This document shows positions 22,205-34,650 of a stretch of 64,000 bases of DNA, piece by piece. Below the pieces are notes generated by a model. The model made no database searches and was not told the DNA's origin. It saw only the letters and a list, made by a program, of their open reading frames with translations. Made by a program: the position numbers and the translations under genes. This DNA is from Adiantum capillus-veneris. Its lineage: Eukaryota > Streptophyta > Polypodiopsida > Polypodiales > Pteridaceae. The stretch's first letter is position 1. Every line of letters starts with the position of its first letter. Location of the stretch: contig CM043952.1 of the NCBI GenBank assembly GCA_014529385.2, positions 64,218,870 to 64,282,869 on the forward strand, read 5' to 3'.

Positions 22205-25200
22205 AACATGATGTTTTTATTCTCTTTGACCCTGGTTCTACTCACATTTCATATCGATAGAGTTGGCCACCAAGCTAGGCATACAAGCTTACAAGATGGG
22301 AGATGTCCTACCCGCAGACGGTGCTTTCGAGGGGCAAGAAGCTTCGATCATTCCCTTAATCGGGAAATTGACGCTCCATGTCCAAAGCTATGTAGACAAA
22401 GAGGACTTCTTTATCTCTCCTCTCAAGCATGAGGATGTAATCCTAGGGGCACCGTGGTTTGATCGCATGGTTGCCAATGTTAAATTCCCTGAAAGGAAAA
22501 TATACTTTAGGTTCAGGGAAAAAGATATGTACATAGATGCTAAGGAAATGGGTAACACCATACCCATTGTACATACGCAAGCTTTCAATAAGTCAATAAA
22601 GAGCTCTATTTCTGGGTACATGATTTTTGTTAAAGATTCTCAAAATGAACCTAATGCTTTAGCAAAAGAAAATATACACAATCACAAGGAATTATAGTTA
22701 TCCAATTTTCTCAAGGGGTTTCAAGATGTCTTTATTGACGACATCCCTTGTGAGCTACCTCCTAAACGAGGCAATGATGACCATGCAATTGAACTTCTTC
22801 CAAGAAGTTCACCGCCTAATAAACCTCCTTATCGAGTTTCTCAAGCTCAACAAGAAGAGATTATGCAGAAAGTGCATGAGTTAGTTGAGAAGGGCATGGT
22901 TAGGCCTAGCTCATCTCCATTTTTCTCACCTGTGCTATTAGTGCAAAAGAAAGACGGCACATATCGTATGTGTGTCGACTATAGAGCACTAAATAGGATC
23001 ACTATCAAGAATAGGTTTCCCATTCCACGGGTAGAAGACCTATTTGATAAGCTACAAGGATCTACCTACTTCAGTATGCTTGACCTAAAAAGTGGCTACC
23101 ATCAAATAAGGATAGTTGATCAAGACATTGTAAAGACTGTATTTCACACTACATTTGGTATTTACGAATACATTGTCATGCCTTTTGGCTTGACCAATGC
23201 ACCAACCACATTCAACCGCTTGATGGAGAAGCTATTCAGGCCTCACCGAACCTTTACTGGAGTGTTCTTTGATGATATCATCATCTAATCTAATTCATTA
23301 GACAAACACAAGCAACACCTCCAGGTAATATTTCAAGTTCTAAGAGAGGATAAACTTTATGTTAATCAAAAGAAAAGTGAATTTTTCTTACCAGAGATTC
23401 AGTATTTAAGTCACGTTATCTCTCAAGATGGCATCCAAATGGATCCATCAAAGTTAGAGGTAATAAAAGAATGGCCTAAACCAAGGAATATTCATGAACT
23501 AAGAAGCTTTATAGGTATGTGTGCATACTATAGACGCTTCATAGAAAAGTTCTCACAAATCGCGGGACCATTACATGACCTAGAAAAGAAAAACGTTAGG
23601 GATACATGGTCTCCCAAGGAGAACAATGCTTTCAAAAAGCTTAAAGAAAATCTTATCTCTCAACCTGTGCTTACACTATCGAATCTCTCAAAGCCATTTG
23701 AGGTCCAATGTGACGCTTGTGGTGATTGCCTTGGAGTTGTTTTGCTCCAAGAAGGGCACACCATAGCCTATGAAAGTTGAAGGCTCGACGCGTTGAGCAA
23801 ACTCTAGGCATATATGAAAAGGAACTCCTCACAGTTCTAAATGCCTTAGTCTCATGGAAACACTATTTATTGAGGACTCCTTTCATTATGTGAATGGATC
23901 ACCAAAGTCTTAAGTACTTCATTACGCAGTCTAAGCTCTCCGACAAACAAATGAGATGGACAAATTTCCTTTTGCCATTTCATTTTCATATTGCTCACAT
24001 TGCTGGCAAGCATAGTCAAGTAGCCGATGCACTCTCAAGACGGCCGAGAGTGAATGCGGTTTCCATAGCAACTCACAATGATCTATCTTCTATGATAGAT
24101 GAGTATGCTATTGATCCCAATTTTAGAGATGTGATTTCAGCCCTTGCATTAGGGAATAAAGAGGAACCATTTACTTTACAAGATGGTTATCTTATCTATG
24201 GCAACAGACTACGCGTTACTAACTCTCTACGTGAGAAAGTAATGTATGAATCCCATGCTTCTCCTTATACGGGACATAGAGGGATTCAGTCTACCCTAAA
24301 GGGGATTGAAACATATTTCTATTGGCCTACCATGAAATCAAACATACAAGATTATGTTTCTAAATGTATGGTATACCAAAAGCCGAAGTTTAACAGAGGG
24401 AAGCAACCTGGATTGCTTCAACCTTTGCCAATACCTAATTCACCATGGGAGAGCATATCCATGGATTTTATCTTTGGATTGCCTGAGTCTATCCATGGGA
24501 ATACGTGAATATGGATGATAGTAGACAGGTTCATTAAACAAGCTCATTTTATACCTGTCAAAAAGACTATCAAAGCCCATCAAATGACAACCCTCTTCAT
24601 TTCACAAATTTTCAAGTACCATGGCTTGCCAATGTCCATAGTGTTGGATAGAGATCCTAGAATGACTAGTAATTTCTGGAAGGGTCTCTTTGAGAATTTA
24701 GGGACAAGGCTAAACTTCTCTTCGGCCTATCACCCGCTGCAAACGGATGGCCAAAGTGAAATAGCTAACCTAACAATTCTTGATTTACTAAAAGCCTATG
24801 TAACGGAAGTAGATCAAAGATCCCAATGGGAGAAGTACTTACCCTTAGTGGAGTATCCCTACAATAACACTGTACCTACTTCCATGGGAAAAGCACCTTT
24901 TGAGGTAATTGAGGGAAGATAAAAAAGTCCCCTACTACTTAAGGTACACGGGAAGATCTTTGTTGCAGATGAGTATAGCCGAGACCTACGAGAATCTTTT
25001 CAAAAGATTAAGGATGCTATCTCTATCTCACAGTAAAGGCAAAAGGCTACTGCTGACACAAGCACAGAAGAGCCCAAGCCTTTAAAGAAAATGATTGGGT
25101 CTTACTCAAATTTCCCAAGGCTCAATTAAGGCACACAATGGGCAAGAATCCTACGGGACACCAAAAGTACTATGCTAAGTTAGCAAAAAGGTACTATGGT

Positions 25201-25509
25201 CCCTTCCAGATTCTTAGGCCAATCAATGAGATGGCCTATCAACTCAAGTTTTCCAACCATTGTCTCATACACAATGCTTTCCATGTGAGCCTAATAAAGC
25301 CTTACAAAGGAGAGCCACCTCAAGAACCAACTATTGAAGATCTATTGGAGATCGAGGACCAAGAAGAGGTGTTGCAGCTCGAGTCCATTCTCCGACATGA
25401 AGACAAGGTACTAAGAGGCGGTAAGACTATCCGACAATATCTTATTAAGTTTAAGAAATATCCTTTTGAAGATGCTAGATGGATGCAAGGCACGGGTATA
25501 GATACTTGA
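22205..25509 (+). pseudogene. Gypsy element A: chromovirus Pol (PR-RT-RNaseH-IN-chromodomain), broken
   Basis: Domains in order: retropepsin around 22230 (LFDPGSTH) with ILGAPWFDRM downstream; reverse transcriptase 22863-23290 (RMCVDYRALN, MPFGLTNAP, active-site FFDD); RNase H about 23430-23960; integrase zinc region near 24270-24390, where one Cys is Tyr (CMVYQ), then the catalytic core (SMDFIFGLPE, SAYHPLQTDGQSE); C-terminal chromodomain-type module at 25380-25500 (TIRQYLIKFKKYPFEDARW). This order and the chromodomain define a plant chromovirus. In-frame stops at 22695, 23286 (TAC to TAA after the FFDD block), 23778 and 24506, plus at least two frame changes, make it inactive. Confidence 0.9.
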
Positions 25510-25597
25510 ATGCTTATCTTTGAAGGTAAAGATGAGTAGCAACTAGGGCTTGAAGTGCCAAAGTACAAGTAAACATTTACACCTCAAATAAGCTAGT

Positions 25598-27208
25598 ATG
25601 GCTGACAAGGGAAAAGAGATTGAAATGAATGTTGATAGCTTTGATTTTGCTAATGAAAGAGCAACTAATGATGCCTCTATGCTTGTAAACTATCCTGTTT
25701 CTAGGCGTCAACAAGACCTAGGCAACCCATCCCTCCAAGGTAAAGTGCTACATCAATTGCACACCCATGGTATTCTCCAAACTCACCACCAAGAAGAGAG
25801 AGTACCTAGGAAAGCTCCTGGTGAGACTTCCAAAAGAGGACTCTCTCTAATAAGGGAAGAAGAGGAGGATCCGTACGAAGGGCTCAAAAACTTACTATTT
25901 GATGAGGCATCTCCCTCCCAAAGGAGAACCCGAGTTTCAATAGTAGAACCCCCACCAAAAGAACGAGAAAGAAGTGAGTCTCCTACAACCTGGGCGAAGA
26001 TGAATCCACGAAGACGGCGGGCAAAACGTTCTCCAACACCCCCTAAATGGAGAAGACCATCGCATACTTCTCTATACCATAATTCAAAGAGGGAAGAGAG
26101 AAAACAAGAGAAGAAAAAGGCGAGAAATAGGTCACCCTCTTCTCCATCTTCTTCATCCTCTTCCTCTTTTGAAGAAAGTGATGGTGTAGACAAGGAGGAA
26201 CAAGGAAATAAAAAGGCAAGAAAGAGGTCACCCTCTTCTCCATCCTCCTCATACTCTTCCTCTTCTAAAGAAAGTGATGGTGCAGCTCTCGAACCACCTA
26301 AAAGAAGAGGCCATAGGAAATCCTATGGTGCCTAGAAGAGTCCTTCCAAGCTCAAAAAGTTCAAAGAGGGAGGAAAGAACGTCTCTTTCCTTACCTACAA
26401 TGGCACTTTTGGTGCTATGGACAAAGTCTTGGCCTTTATCCAACAATTCGATGCAGCGTTTGGAGATGAGGGCTTGACGGAGTCATCTAAGCTATGTCAT
26501 GTAGCTATGCATTTTAAAAATTCCATCAGGAAATAATGGTCTAGCCTAGAGCAAACGGTGAAGCTCCACAAACATGGAAAGCTTTTAGAGCTTCCATCAT
26601 GAAGAAGTTTTTGGCTACCGATGCCAAAGACAAAGTACTCACCGAATGGCGAATCTTGAAGCTCTCTCCCTACGAATCTATTCACAAATATGGAGACGAG
26701 TTTTGGATTTACACCTCAAAGCCACTGTCTTCAAAAAGATGGATTTTGGATTTTGGATTTTGGAGTGCGGGTTTAACTGAGGATATGGCGGAGTATGTTA
26801 ACTCCCAAAGGCCACGCACTATATCTACAGTCATACACCATACCATGGTGGCTTCAAGAATCAACTTCCAACAAGGGGCTAAGAGAAATCTTAAGCCCAC
26901 AAAAAACAAGGACCATAATGATCCTAAGGGGAAGGACAATGTCCAAAAGTTTCCCAAAGGCAACACCAACAACAACAAAGCTAAGGAGAAGGGAGTTTAT
27001 AAAGGCAAAAATAAACTCTCTCCTGAAGAGTTAGAGCGTTATCAAAAAGATAACCGTTGTTTCAAGAGCGGGGAGCAAAGCATGCCTATCGTGCTTGTCC
27101 CCACAAGAATACACGTAATGAGCCTCCTAGAGCTACCTTGGTCGAAATTCAAGAAGAGGATTCTCATCACACAAAGGATCTCCTCTATGCCATGCTTGAG
27201 GAAAGGTA
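25598..27208 (+). pseudogene. Gypsy element B: Gag, nearly complete but interrupted
   Basis: A 245-codon frame starts MADKGKEIEMNVDSF and runs through charged, Ser-rich linkers to a stop at 26333-26335. The Gag core then continues in other frames (SFLTYNGTFGAMDKVLAF, SIRK then a stop, and ATDAKDKVLTEW). The zinc knuckle has decayed (CFKSGEQSMPIVLVP). It is closely similar to element A but keeps the N terminus that A lost. The start lies only 88 bases after the end of element A Pol, with no LTR between. Confidence 0.8.
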
Positions 27209-28775
27209 AGAGAACATGATGCTTCCATTCTCTTTGAGCCTGGTTCTTTTGAGCCTGGTTCTACTCACAATTTCATATCCACAGAGTTGGCCACCAAGCT
27301 AGGCATCCAAGCCTATGAGATGGGATCCAATGGTACTTTCAAGGGGCAAGAAGCCTTAGTCACTCCCTTAATTGGCAAATTGAGGCTCCATGTCCAAAGC
27401 TATGTGGACAAGGAGGATTTCTTCATCTCTCCTCTCAAGCATGTTGATGTAATCCTAGGGGCACCATGGTTTGATCGTATGGCTGCCAATGTCAAACTCC
27501 CTAAAAGACAAATCTACTTTAGGTTCAGGGAAAAAGATACGTACATAGATGCTAAGGAGTAACATACCCATTGTACATGAGCAAGCTTTCAATAAGTCAA
27601 TAAAGAGCTCTATTTTCGTGTACATGATTTTTGTTAAAGATTCTCAAAATGAACCTAATGTTTTAGCAAAAGAAGATATAACCAATCAAAAGGAATTAGA
27701 GTTATCCACGTTCCTCAAGATATTCCAAGATGTTTTTATTGACGACATCCCTTATGAACTACCTCCCAAACGAGGGGACGACCATGCAATTGAACTTCTA
27801 CCAAGAAGCTCACCGCCTAATAAACCTCCTTATCAAGTTTCCCAAGATCAACAAGAGAAGATTATGCGGCAAGTGCATGAGTTGGTTGAGAAAGGCATGG
27901 TTAGGCCTAGCTCATCTCCATTTTGTCACCAGTGTGATTAGTGCAAAAGAAAGATGGCACATAGCATATGTGTGTCGACTATAGAGCACTAAATAGGATC
28001 ATTATCAAGAATAGGTTTCCCATTCCACGGGTAGAAGACCTATTTGATAAGCTACAGGGGTCGACCTACTTCAGTAGGATTGACCTAAAAAGTGGCTACC
28101 ATCAAATAAGGATAGTTGATCAAGACATTGTAAAGATCGCATTTCACACTACGTTTGGTCTTTATGAGTATATTGTCATGCCTTTTGGCTTGACCAATGC
28201 ACCAGCCACATTCAACCGCTTGATGGAGAAGCTATTCAGGCCTCATCGAACTTTTACCGGAGTGTTCTTTGATGACATAATCATCTACTCTAATTCATTA
28301 AATGAACACAAGCAACACCTCCAGGTAATATTTCAAGTTTTACAAGAGAATAAACTTTATATTAATCGAAAGAAAAGTGAAATTTTCTGACAAGAGATTC
28401 AGTATTTAGGTCACATTATATCTCAAGATGGCATCCAAATGGATCCATCAAAGTTAGAAGTAATAAAAGGATGGCCTAATCCAAGGAATCTGCATGAACT
28501 AAGAAGCTTTATAGGTATGTGTGCATACTATAGATGCTTCATAGAAAATTTCTCACAAATTGCGAGACCATTACATGACCTAGCAAAGAAAAAAATTAGG
28601 TATATATGGTCCACCAAGGAGAACAATGCTTTCGAAAAGCTTAAAGAGAAGTTTATCTCTTAACCTATGCTTACATTGCCGGATCTCTCAAAGCCATTTG
28701 AGGTCCAATGCGACGCATGTGGTGATTGCCTTGGAGTTGTTTTGCTTCAAGAAGTGCACGCCATAGCCTATGAAA
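27209..28775 (+). pseudogene. Gypsy element B: protease and reverse transcriptase, truncated
   Basis: The protease active-site segment is altered: the expected acidic Asp is Glu (FEPGS), and a 12-base stretch around it is duplicated. ILGAPWFDRM follows at about 27460. RT spans about 27870-28390 with RMCVDYRALN-like text, MPFGLTNAPATF and FFDDIIIYS. Stops occur at 27560, 27939 and 28388. The frame ends inside RNase H at about 28775, where the sequence flips into an antisense copy of gypsy Gag. Integrase and chromodomain are absent. Confidence 0.85.
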
Positions 28776-30040
28776 GATTGTTGCTTTTTCTAGGCAAAGT
28801 CTATCTTTTGAAAGACAATAGCTTTGAGATGTAAATCCCAAAACTTGTCCACATATTTGTGGATAGACTCATGGGAGACAAGCTTCAAACTCTGCCATTT
28901 GGTAAGCACTTTGTCCTTTGCATCGCTTGCAATGAATTGCTTCATGATGGAAACTCGTAGAGTTTTCCATGTCTTTAGGGCTTCATCGTTGCCATGAAGG
29001 CGAGCCCACCATTGACGAGCAGATTTTTAGAAGTGCATAACTACATGGCGTAGCTTAGAGGACTCCGTGAAGCCCTCGTCTCTCCAAAGGCCGCATCAAA
29101 TTGCTGGATGAAGGCAAATACTTTGTCAGTAGCACCAAAGGTGCTATCATAGGTGAGAAAAGAGACACTCTTTCCTCCCTCTTTGAACTTTTTGAGCTTT
29201 TGGGACCTTCACCATGCAGGGTAAGATTTGCGATGTCCTCCCCTCTTTTATTCTCTAGGAGACTCTCAAAACCTTAGTCGCTACTCTTATTTACCTTTGA
29301 AAATCATTTCTCAAGCAGACACACCCGTGGTTTAGACTGTTGATTGCAAAGACTAGTGGAGAGGGTCTAACATTGCTCAGTTGATTATGGTTCCTGTTGA
29401 GCTTGCTCATAGCTTAATAATGGTTAAGCCAAAGGCAAGCCCGGAGAGGCTCCATTATTAAGACTATAGTTCCTAACGGTGTACCTCAAACTAAGTCCTT
29501 CTCAACCAAGATAATAGATTCCTATCGCACTTACCCTATTGCAATAAACAGGCCCAACCTTTCATGGACAACTTAAGGACCTCTCTTCTTAAGCAAGAAA
29601 AGAGAAACCAATAGCTATGATACCAATGTAATGGAAATGGCCTATGAACTTTGAGAATGGAGGAATTAATAGAATTAGAGTGAGCATTTTTGTGAGACTA
29701 CTTGAGAACATAGAGGGTGAACTTAATTAGTGGTAGAAACATAACCATAGTACTTAATTAACTTGGCATGAACAATACTTTTGCAAGAGAGAGAGTTTAG
29801 AGAACTTGACAACCGGATTTATGTGGAGCCGGTCCCCCCTCCAATAGGCTCCCATCAAGAGAGACTTGGTACAATACAATCTTTGTGCTCCTTGTGACCT
29901 AGGTGATGAAATGAAGGTGGAAAGCTTCATGCATCAAGAGCATAACATAGACTTGTAAAAAACATTAACCATCCCCAACCTCAGTCCCAAGGCCTCAAAC
30001 ACCTTCAAAGGTGGAGAGAGCTAGCGGGGAATGAGGGTAG
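28776..30040 (-). mobile_element. Inverted gypsy fragment: Gag part, leader, PBS and partial LTR
   Basis: Read on the minus strand, it carries an LTR end part (about 30040-29614), then a primer site (TTGGTATCATAGC, about 29600-29612), a leader, and Gag text up to the ATDAKDKVL-type region at 28776-28960. It is the same family as elements A and B, in opposite orientation. The LTR is truncated at about 30040, where copia sequence begins. No open frame of useful length remains. Confidence 0.75.
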
Positions 30041-30555
30041 GGTACACCAAGATCTCCCACTAGCTGAGATAACCATACAACTTCCTTGCTAGCACTAGAA
30101 ACTGCAAGCATACTCAGCCTCAGTGGTGGAAGATGAAGTGCAATTTCGGAGACATGATCTCCAAGAAATTGATGCTCCAACAAAAAAGAAAATGTAGCCA
30201 GATGTGGATCTCCTAGTTTCCACACAACCCGCATAATTCGAATTACTGTATCCAACTATGGATGCATCATTGTTACCAAATTGTAAGCACTTGCTGGTTG
30301 AACCCTTGATGTATCTCAAGATATGTTTTACTCCTTCCCAATGCTTTCTACCTGGATTTTCGATATACCTACTGATTGCTCCCACTGCAAATGCAATATC
30401 TGATCGTGTGCTAACCATGGCAAAGATGAGTCTACCAACCACCAAAGAATATGACACCTTTTGCATCTATGCCTTTTTAGCATCCGATTTGGGGCAATCA
30501 TTCTAGCTAAGTTTTACATATGCAGCCATTGGGGTACTCAATGCTTTCCCTGAAG
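30041..30555 (-). pseudogene. Copia element 1: RT tail and RNase H
   Basis: The minus-strand frame 30466-30095 reads SYSLVVGRLIFAMVSTRSDI, AISRYIENPGRKHW, ILRYIKGS and TTEAEY. These are typical of the RT-RNase H end of plant copia polyproteins, including the Glu of the EAEY active-site block. The preceding STPMAAYVKLS piece lies in another frame after a stop. The 3' end is lost at the junction with gypsy LTR sequence near 30041. Confidence 0.85.
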
Positions 30556-30899
30556 GCGTGCAAGCGCGAAGTGCAATCACCAAAACTGAGATCATGACCA
30601 ATATATTTGTCATCCGCAAATTTGACAACAAGACCAAATCTTGCAAGTGTAGATATAGAAAAAAGGTTCTTTTTACCCCATATACATAAAAGTGCATCAA
30701 CAAGTGTGAAAGAACTACCATTTGCATCAATGAGCACAATCTTTCCTACTCCCTTGACTAGATAAGAGGCATTGTTGGCACAAGTGACTGTATTCCCATG
30801 AGGGACAGGCTCGAGACAGGTAAACAAGTCACAATGTGAAGTAATGTGCTTTGTAGCACCACTATCAAAGTACCACGCATGTGAATTTACAACTAACAT
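30556..30899 (-). pseudogene. Copia element 1: aspartic protease fragment
   Basis: Minus-strand text WYFDSGATKHITSHCDLF carries the retropepsin motif D-S-G-A of copia proteases. LVKGVGKIVL and LFSISTLARFGLVVKF follow, leading into the normal region before integrase. It then joins the RT tail directly (near 30556), so integrase is deleted. The catalytic motif itself is intact. Confidence 0.85.
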
Positions 30900-31913
30900 A
30901 CATGTATCATGGCAGAATGATCATAAGTACAGTCTGCATTAAATTCCCACTCTACATCTACATCATCACAATCTCCATTCCCATAAGATTCTACAATAGT
31001 TGTAGTTGTAGTGGATCCAACCTCTTTCTTCTTGGCCTCTTTTTCCTTTAGCTTAGGAAATCACTTGATAAAGTGATCATTAGCCTTGCAATAATGAAAA
31101 CACGTCTTCTTCTTAAATTTTTCACCGGAATCCCCAAATGAGGTGCTGCCAGTGAAAGCAGTAGAAATAGGTGATCTGCTATTCAACTGAAGAACCATTA
31201 GAAGTGGCTACATTGCTATTACCACCTTTTCTTTGACTCCAACAACGAAAGCCTGTTCAATTACCACTATTTAGTCATGTTCTTTCTTGAAAGTGACTCT
31301 TGCAATAGCAATGTGCATAATGCATCAAACTTGATAGCTTGAGGGTTTCCTTAGGTCATAAGTCTCCAAGTACTAGCAAAATTACTTGGAATGTACATAA
31401 TGCATCAAGCTTAATAGCTTGAGGGTTTCCTTAGTTCATAAGTCTCCAAGTACTAGCAAAAGTCTGGTAAGAATCTAGCAATGCATTGAGAACAAATTGC
31501 ACAACTGAATTGTTAGAAATGACTTAGCTTGCAAAAATGAGTTGCTTATTAATATCATTGATACCAGTAAGGAAAGTGTCCATGTCAACTTCTTGTTGAG
31601 CAAATGTGAAGAGTAATAGTACGCTTCATAGATGATGCAATCAATGCATGAGCATGTGCATCTCTAACATCCCAATGAGACTACTTAGTCATAGGCAAAA
31701 TAATTATAGCAGCAATAGACCTGCCAGAACCTGCAACATCCTCAAAAGAGACTGTATCCATAGAAGGTGATCGTCCATCAATGCTTTGCACAACATTCTT
31801 AACACCCTTGGCACAAGAGCATGTGCCATCATGTAAGCCCACATTGGGTAGTTATCCCCATCTAGTTTATCCTCAATAAACATCTTGAAAACATAAGTGT
31901 TGTTGTCAGCCAT
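30900..31913 (-). pseudogene. Copia element 1: Gag, frameshifted
   Basis: Starts at ATG 31913 (MADNNTYVFKMFIEDKLDGD then YPMWAYMM), the usual N terminus of plant copia Gag, about 340 bases after the primer site. The frame breaks after 69 codons. Downstream fragments on the same strand match Gag of copia element 2, and a degenerate zinc knuckle (CFHYCKANDHFIK) lies near 31100. A stretch around 31320-31450 is locally duplicated. Confidence 0.75.
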
Positions 31914-32269
31914 GGCGAGTGACTACACCTGATGTGAAAACTACCTGGAAAGAGGAAAACAAAGTAGGATTAACAAAAGCTATATAGCACGACCTGAAGA
32001 GGACTGTAAGAGACCCGTTCTACAAAATATTGCACTGCATAAATTTGGCACAAAAGGATGAAATTGCATGCACAATACTGCTTGTAGTGGAAACGGAGGT
32101 CAAAATGATCCCAAATCTAAATTTCGAGCTCACCACTTGCTCTATGAGCTTGCTGAAAGTATTAATCAACTTACTAATGCTCACCAAAATCGAAGAAAGT
32201 GAGGAGGCCAATGTTAGCAATGTTGGCAACTATTCCCGAGGGGAGGACGCAACCTGCTCTGATACCAAT

Positions 32270-32517
32270 TGCTAGAAATAGGGTTGCAAGTATGCACACA
32301 CAACTTAGAGAAGATGAAGAAGCTCAAGACACACAACAGAGAGTATGTTGCTTAGCACACAATAGAAAGATAAGTTAGCCCTAGAATGATGGGCATATAT
32401 ATAATGCATGAGGGAAAAAACCTCCTGGTGAGAGAAAAATGCCCCAGTGGTCCTAAGTGTGTTTGTATATGTGGTAGTGATGTGTTCACACACATCACTA
32501 CCACATATATGATAACA
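32270..32517 (-). repeat. Copia element 1 LTR (248 bp) with a 19-bp perfect hairpin
   Basis: Minus-strand sequence starts TGTTATCATATATG and ends CTATTTCTAGCA, next to the primer site. It is homologous to 39785-40030. Bases 32467-32485 and 32490-32508 are exact reverse complements around a 4-base loop. Element 2 lacks one arm, so the hairpin arose by a small inverted duplication. Confidence 0.85.
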
Positions 32518-33609
32518 TTCGCCCCCCCATTTTTGGAAGTGGTATTAGAGCTTGCAAAAATGCTATTCACAATGTTAGAAATGTGTCAGCAATGAGAGTC
32601 ATGACCAATAAAATTCCAGACCTAAGTCTGCTTACTTTACTTATTTTATTAGCATACTACTAGGTAGAAATGTTTTTTATTTCTATATGTGTATAGGATC
32701 GTTATGTGATCCAATTGAAATAAATTTTCTTGATTACAAGTTTACTTCATAAGAATTAGTATGGATGCGAGGAAGAAGACTGTAGAAGAAGCGTGAGAAA
32801 AAATCTCTCCTTTTATCCCCTCGTTGTAGTGAGCTACCCCAAATTAGTAGAAGATACATATAAAATTATAGTGGAGGATCTATGTCTAGAGAGTCAAGAA
32901 GACAAAAAAAAAGTTTTAACGTCAAAGGACTAATCTCAAGAGACCATGTAGGTCATGTGGATAAGGAGAAGAAGAGGAGGAAACTTAAAGTCGTAGAAGT
33001 GGCATCCAAAAGGGAGAAGAAGAAAGAGAAGACAAAGACGATGCAGCATACAAAAAATATGAGAGATATACTTAACATTGTACGAACAATCCCAAAGCAA
33101 ACTCAAGGATTTTTTTGATGAGTCTTGACCTCAAGACATGATACTCAAGGTGAACTCAAATAACCCGTTTACCACACGAGAGATTTGCCATCATGGAAAA
33201 CCAGAGAAACTTCCAAAGTTTATCAAATTTTCTTATGCCATGGGAAACAACACACAATGGATGGAAGTGTTTTAATGAATCAACATTAACATAATAGAGG
33301 AGGGTACAAATCGTCGATCATGATAGTAGAGGCTGTTGATTCACATCATCATCACCGAGCAGCTAGGCGAGGTAGAAACCATGTCATGCCACAATGCCTT
33401 GGCACATGAACTCGATATTACGCCTGCAACAAACCGCAAGAGGCAAATCGTTGACTAGCTACACCATCCTTGTCATTTGATGACAAAATAGGTGCTACCA
33501 GTGTAGTCCATAGATGACCACATCTCAATGGTAGCAAAAAAACATTTAACAACGGCAACTCACTTGCCCATTTGTTCTCAACGATTTTCCACCACTCACG
33601 CTCAACGAC
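32518..33609. other. Stretch with one Lys-rich ORF and no known gene
   Basis: Contains a 78-codon plus-strand ORF at 32882-33118, very rich in Lys, Arg and Glu (KEKKRRKLKVVEVASKREKK), which I cannot assign. The rest shows no recognisable coding sequence. It ends where the AsnRS exon-1 array begins. Confidence 0.35.
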
Positions 33610-33688
33610 TCCTAGAGTACTTGGCCTGGAGAACCTCATCAACCTTGGAAATTTTATCTGTGTAGGTAATTTCTTTGCAGTCCCCCAT
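33610..33688 (-). pseudogene. AsnRS exon 1, truncated copy
   Basis: From ATG 33688-33686 the frame gives MGDCKEITYTDKISKVDEV and stops matching about 26 codons in, at 33610. Unrelated sequence follows. Only the N-terminal extension before the OB-fold survives. Confidence 0.7.
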
Positions 33689-34482
33689 GGTTAGAGCTGC
33701 AAACAGAACTAGAACTCTGCTTAGAACAAATGCCAGATAATGTTTTCCAATTCATTCAACTAAAATTCATCACTTACACTGCAAGAAATGTTTGAGAAAC
33801 TGACAAAGACTTGCAGTCTTTCTACCCAAAACCCTACAAATTCAAGAAATTGACTTAATAGCGTGCATTGCAATGTACAGAACTTTACAAACAAAGCTTG
33901 AAGAAAACAAAGGCAACAATTCGGAGAACATCCCGCAGAATGGGAAGACAACAAAGTGTTGCAAGGTTTTTCATGATTTCTGTGAGGGCTCAGAAAGATT
34001 GCAAGCCATCATTTGTCGTGGATAGCAATGTGTTGCAGAGTATCACGGTCAAAACAACAAAAGGGAAACCAACTTGCAATGGCGTCGCAAAGACGGACAA
34101 AAACTCGCAAGCTGTGAATCACGATCTTTCCACACAGATGTAATCAACGTGTCAAAGCCGGCAACAGAAGCAAGACTGTGGAACCGCCTAGGGCTCGCAT
34201 AGAGTCGGAGGCTTTACCAATAAGCTTCACTCCGCCAACACAAACACACGCAAAAACAGAGAAATGGCCCTTATAGCCTAGTAGCTTTAAGATTACCTTA
34301 TAGCCGGACTCTCAACACGCACACAAACTTTCATACTAAGGTCCATAATTCACTAGTGCGTAATCAAATTATACAGATCTCGAGAGACTTTTGAGAAGGA
34401 CTAGTAAGCTTGAGATCAACGTTACAACAAAAGGAAGGTTTAAGCAAAACATAATCAAAGCACACAAAAGAAAACAACAAAC

Positions 34483-34650
34483 ATGGAGATTGGCAAAACA
34501 AGATCCATCGTTAACCTCCAAGAAAGCATCGCCACCATCTGGACGACCTAGGATGGACTTGATAATTACTCTCCTAGAGTACTTGGCCTGCTGAACCTCA
34601 TCAACCTTGGAAATTTTATCTGTGAAGGTAATTTCGTTGCAGTCCCCCAT
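34483..34650 (-). pseudogene. AsnRS exon 1 copy with an internal deletion
   Basis: Begins at ATG 34650 (MGDCNEITFTDKISKVDEVQ). After ILGRPDGGD it jumps to AFLEVNDGSCFANLH, so the GLIGQCMTIGGWVKTGREQ region is deleted in frame (72 bases against the 16.3-kb copy). The last codon is CAT instead of CAG, changing the exon side of the donor. The frame is otherwise open. Confidence 0.8.

Larger units (their letters stand above)
30041..32517 (-). mobile_element. Ty1/copia element 1, internally deleted, one LTR
   Basis: Minus-strand order: LTR 32517-32270, primer site (TTGGTATCAGAGCAGG, about 32268-32253), Gag, protease, then a jump to the end of RT/RNase H at 30555-30041. The whole integrase and most of RT are missing, and there is no 3' LTR before the junction with the gypsy fragment. 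It is a close relative of copia element 2 at 37.7-40.0 kb. Confidence 0.85.

Noticed and set aside
25783-26252. Minus-strand ORFs opposite element B Gag
   Set aside because: Antisense of Ser/Glu-rich Gag linkers.
32882-33118. Lys-rich ORF as a nuclear or ribosomal protein
   Set aside because: Charged low-complexity only; no conserved motif, so no function is assigned.
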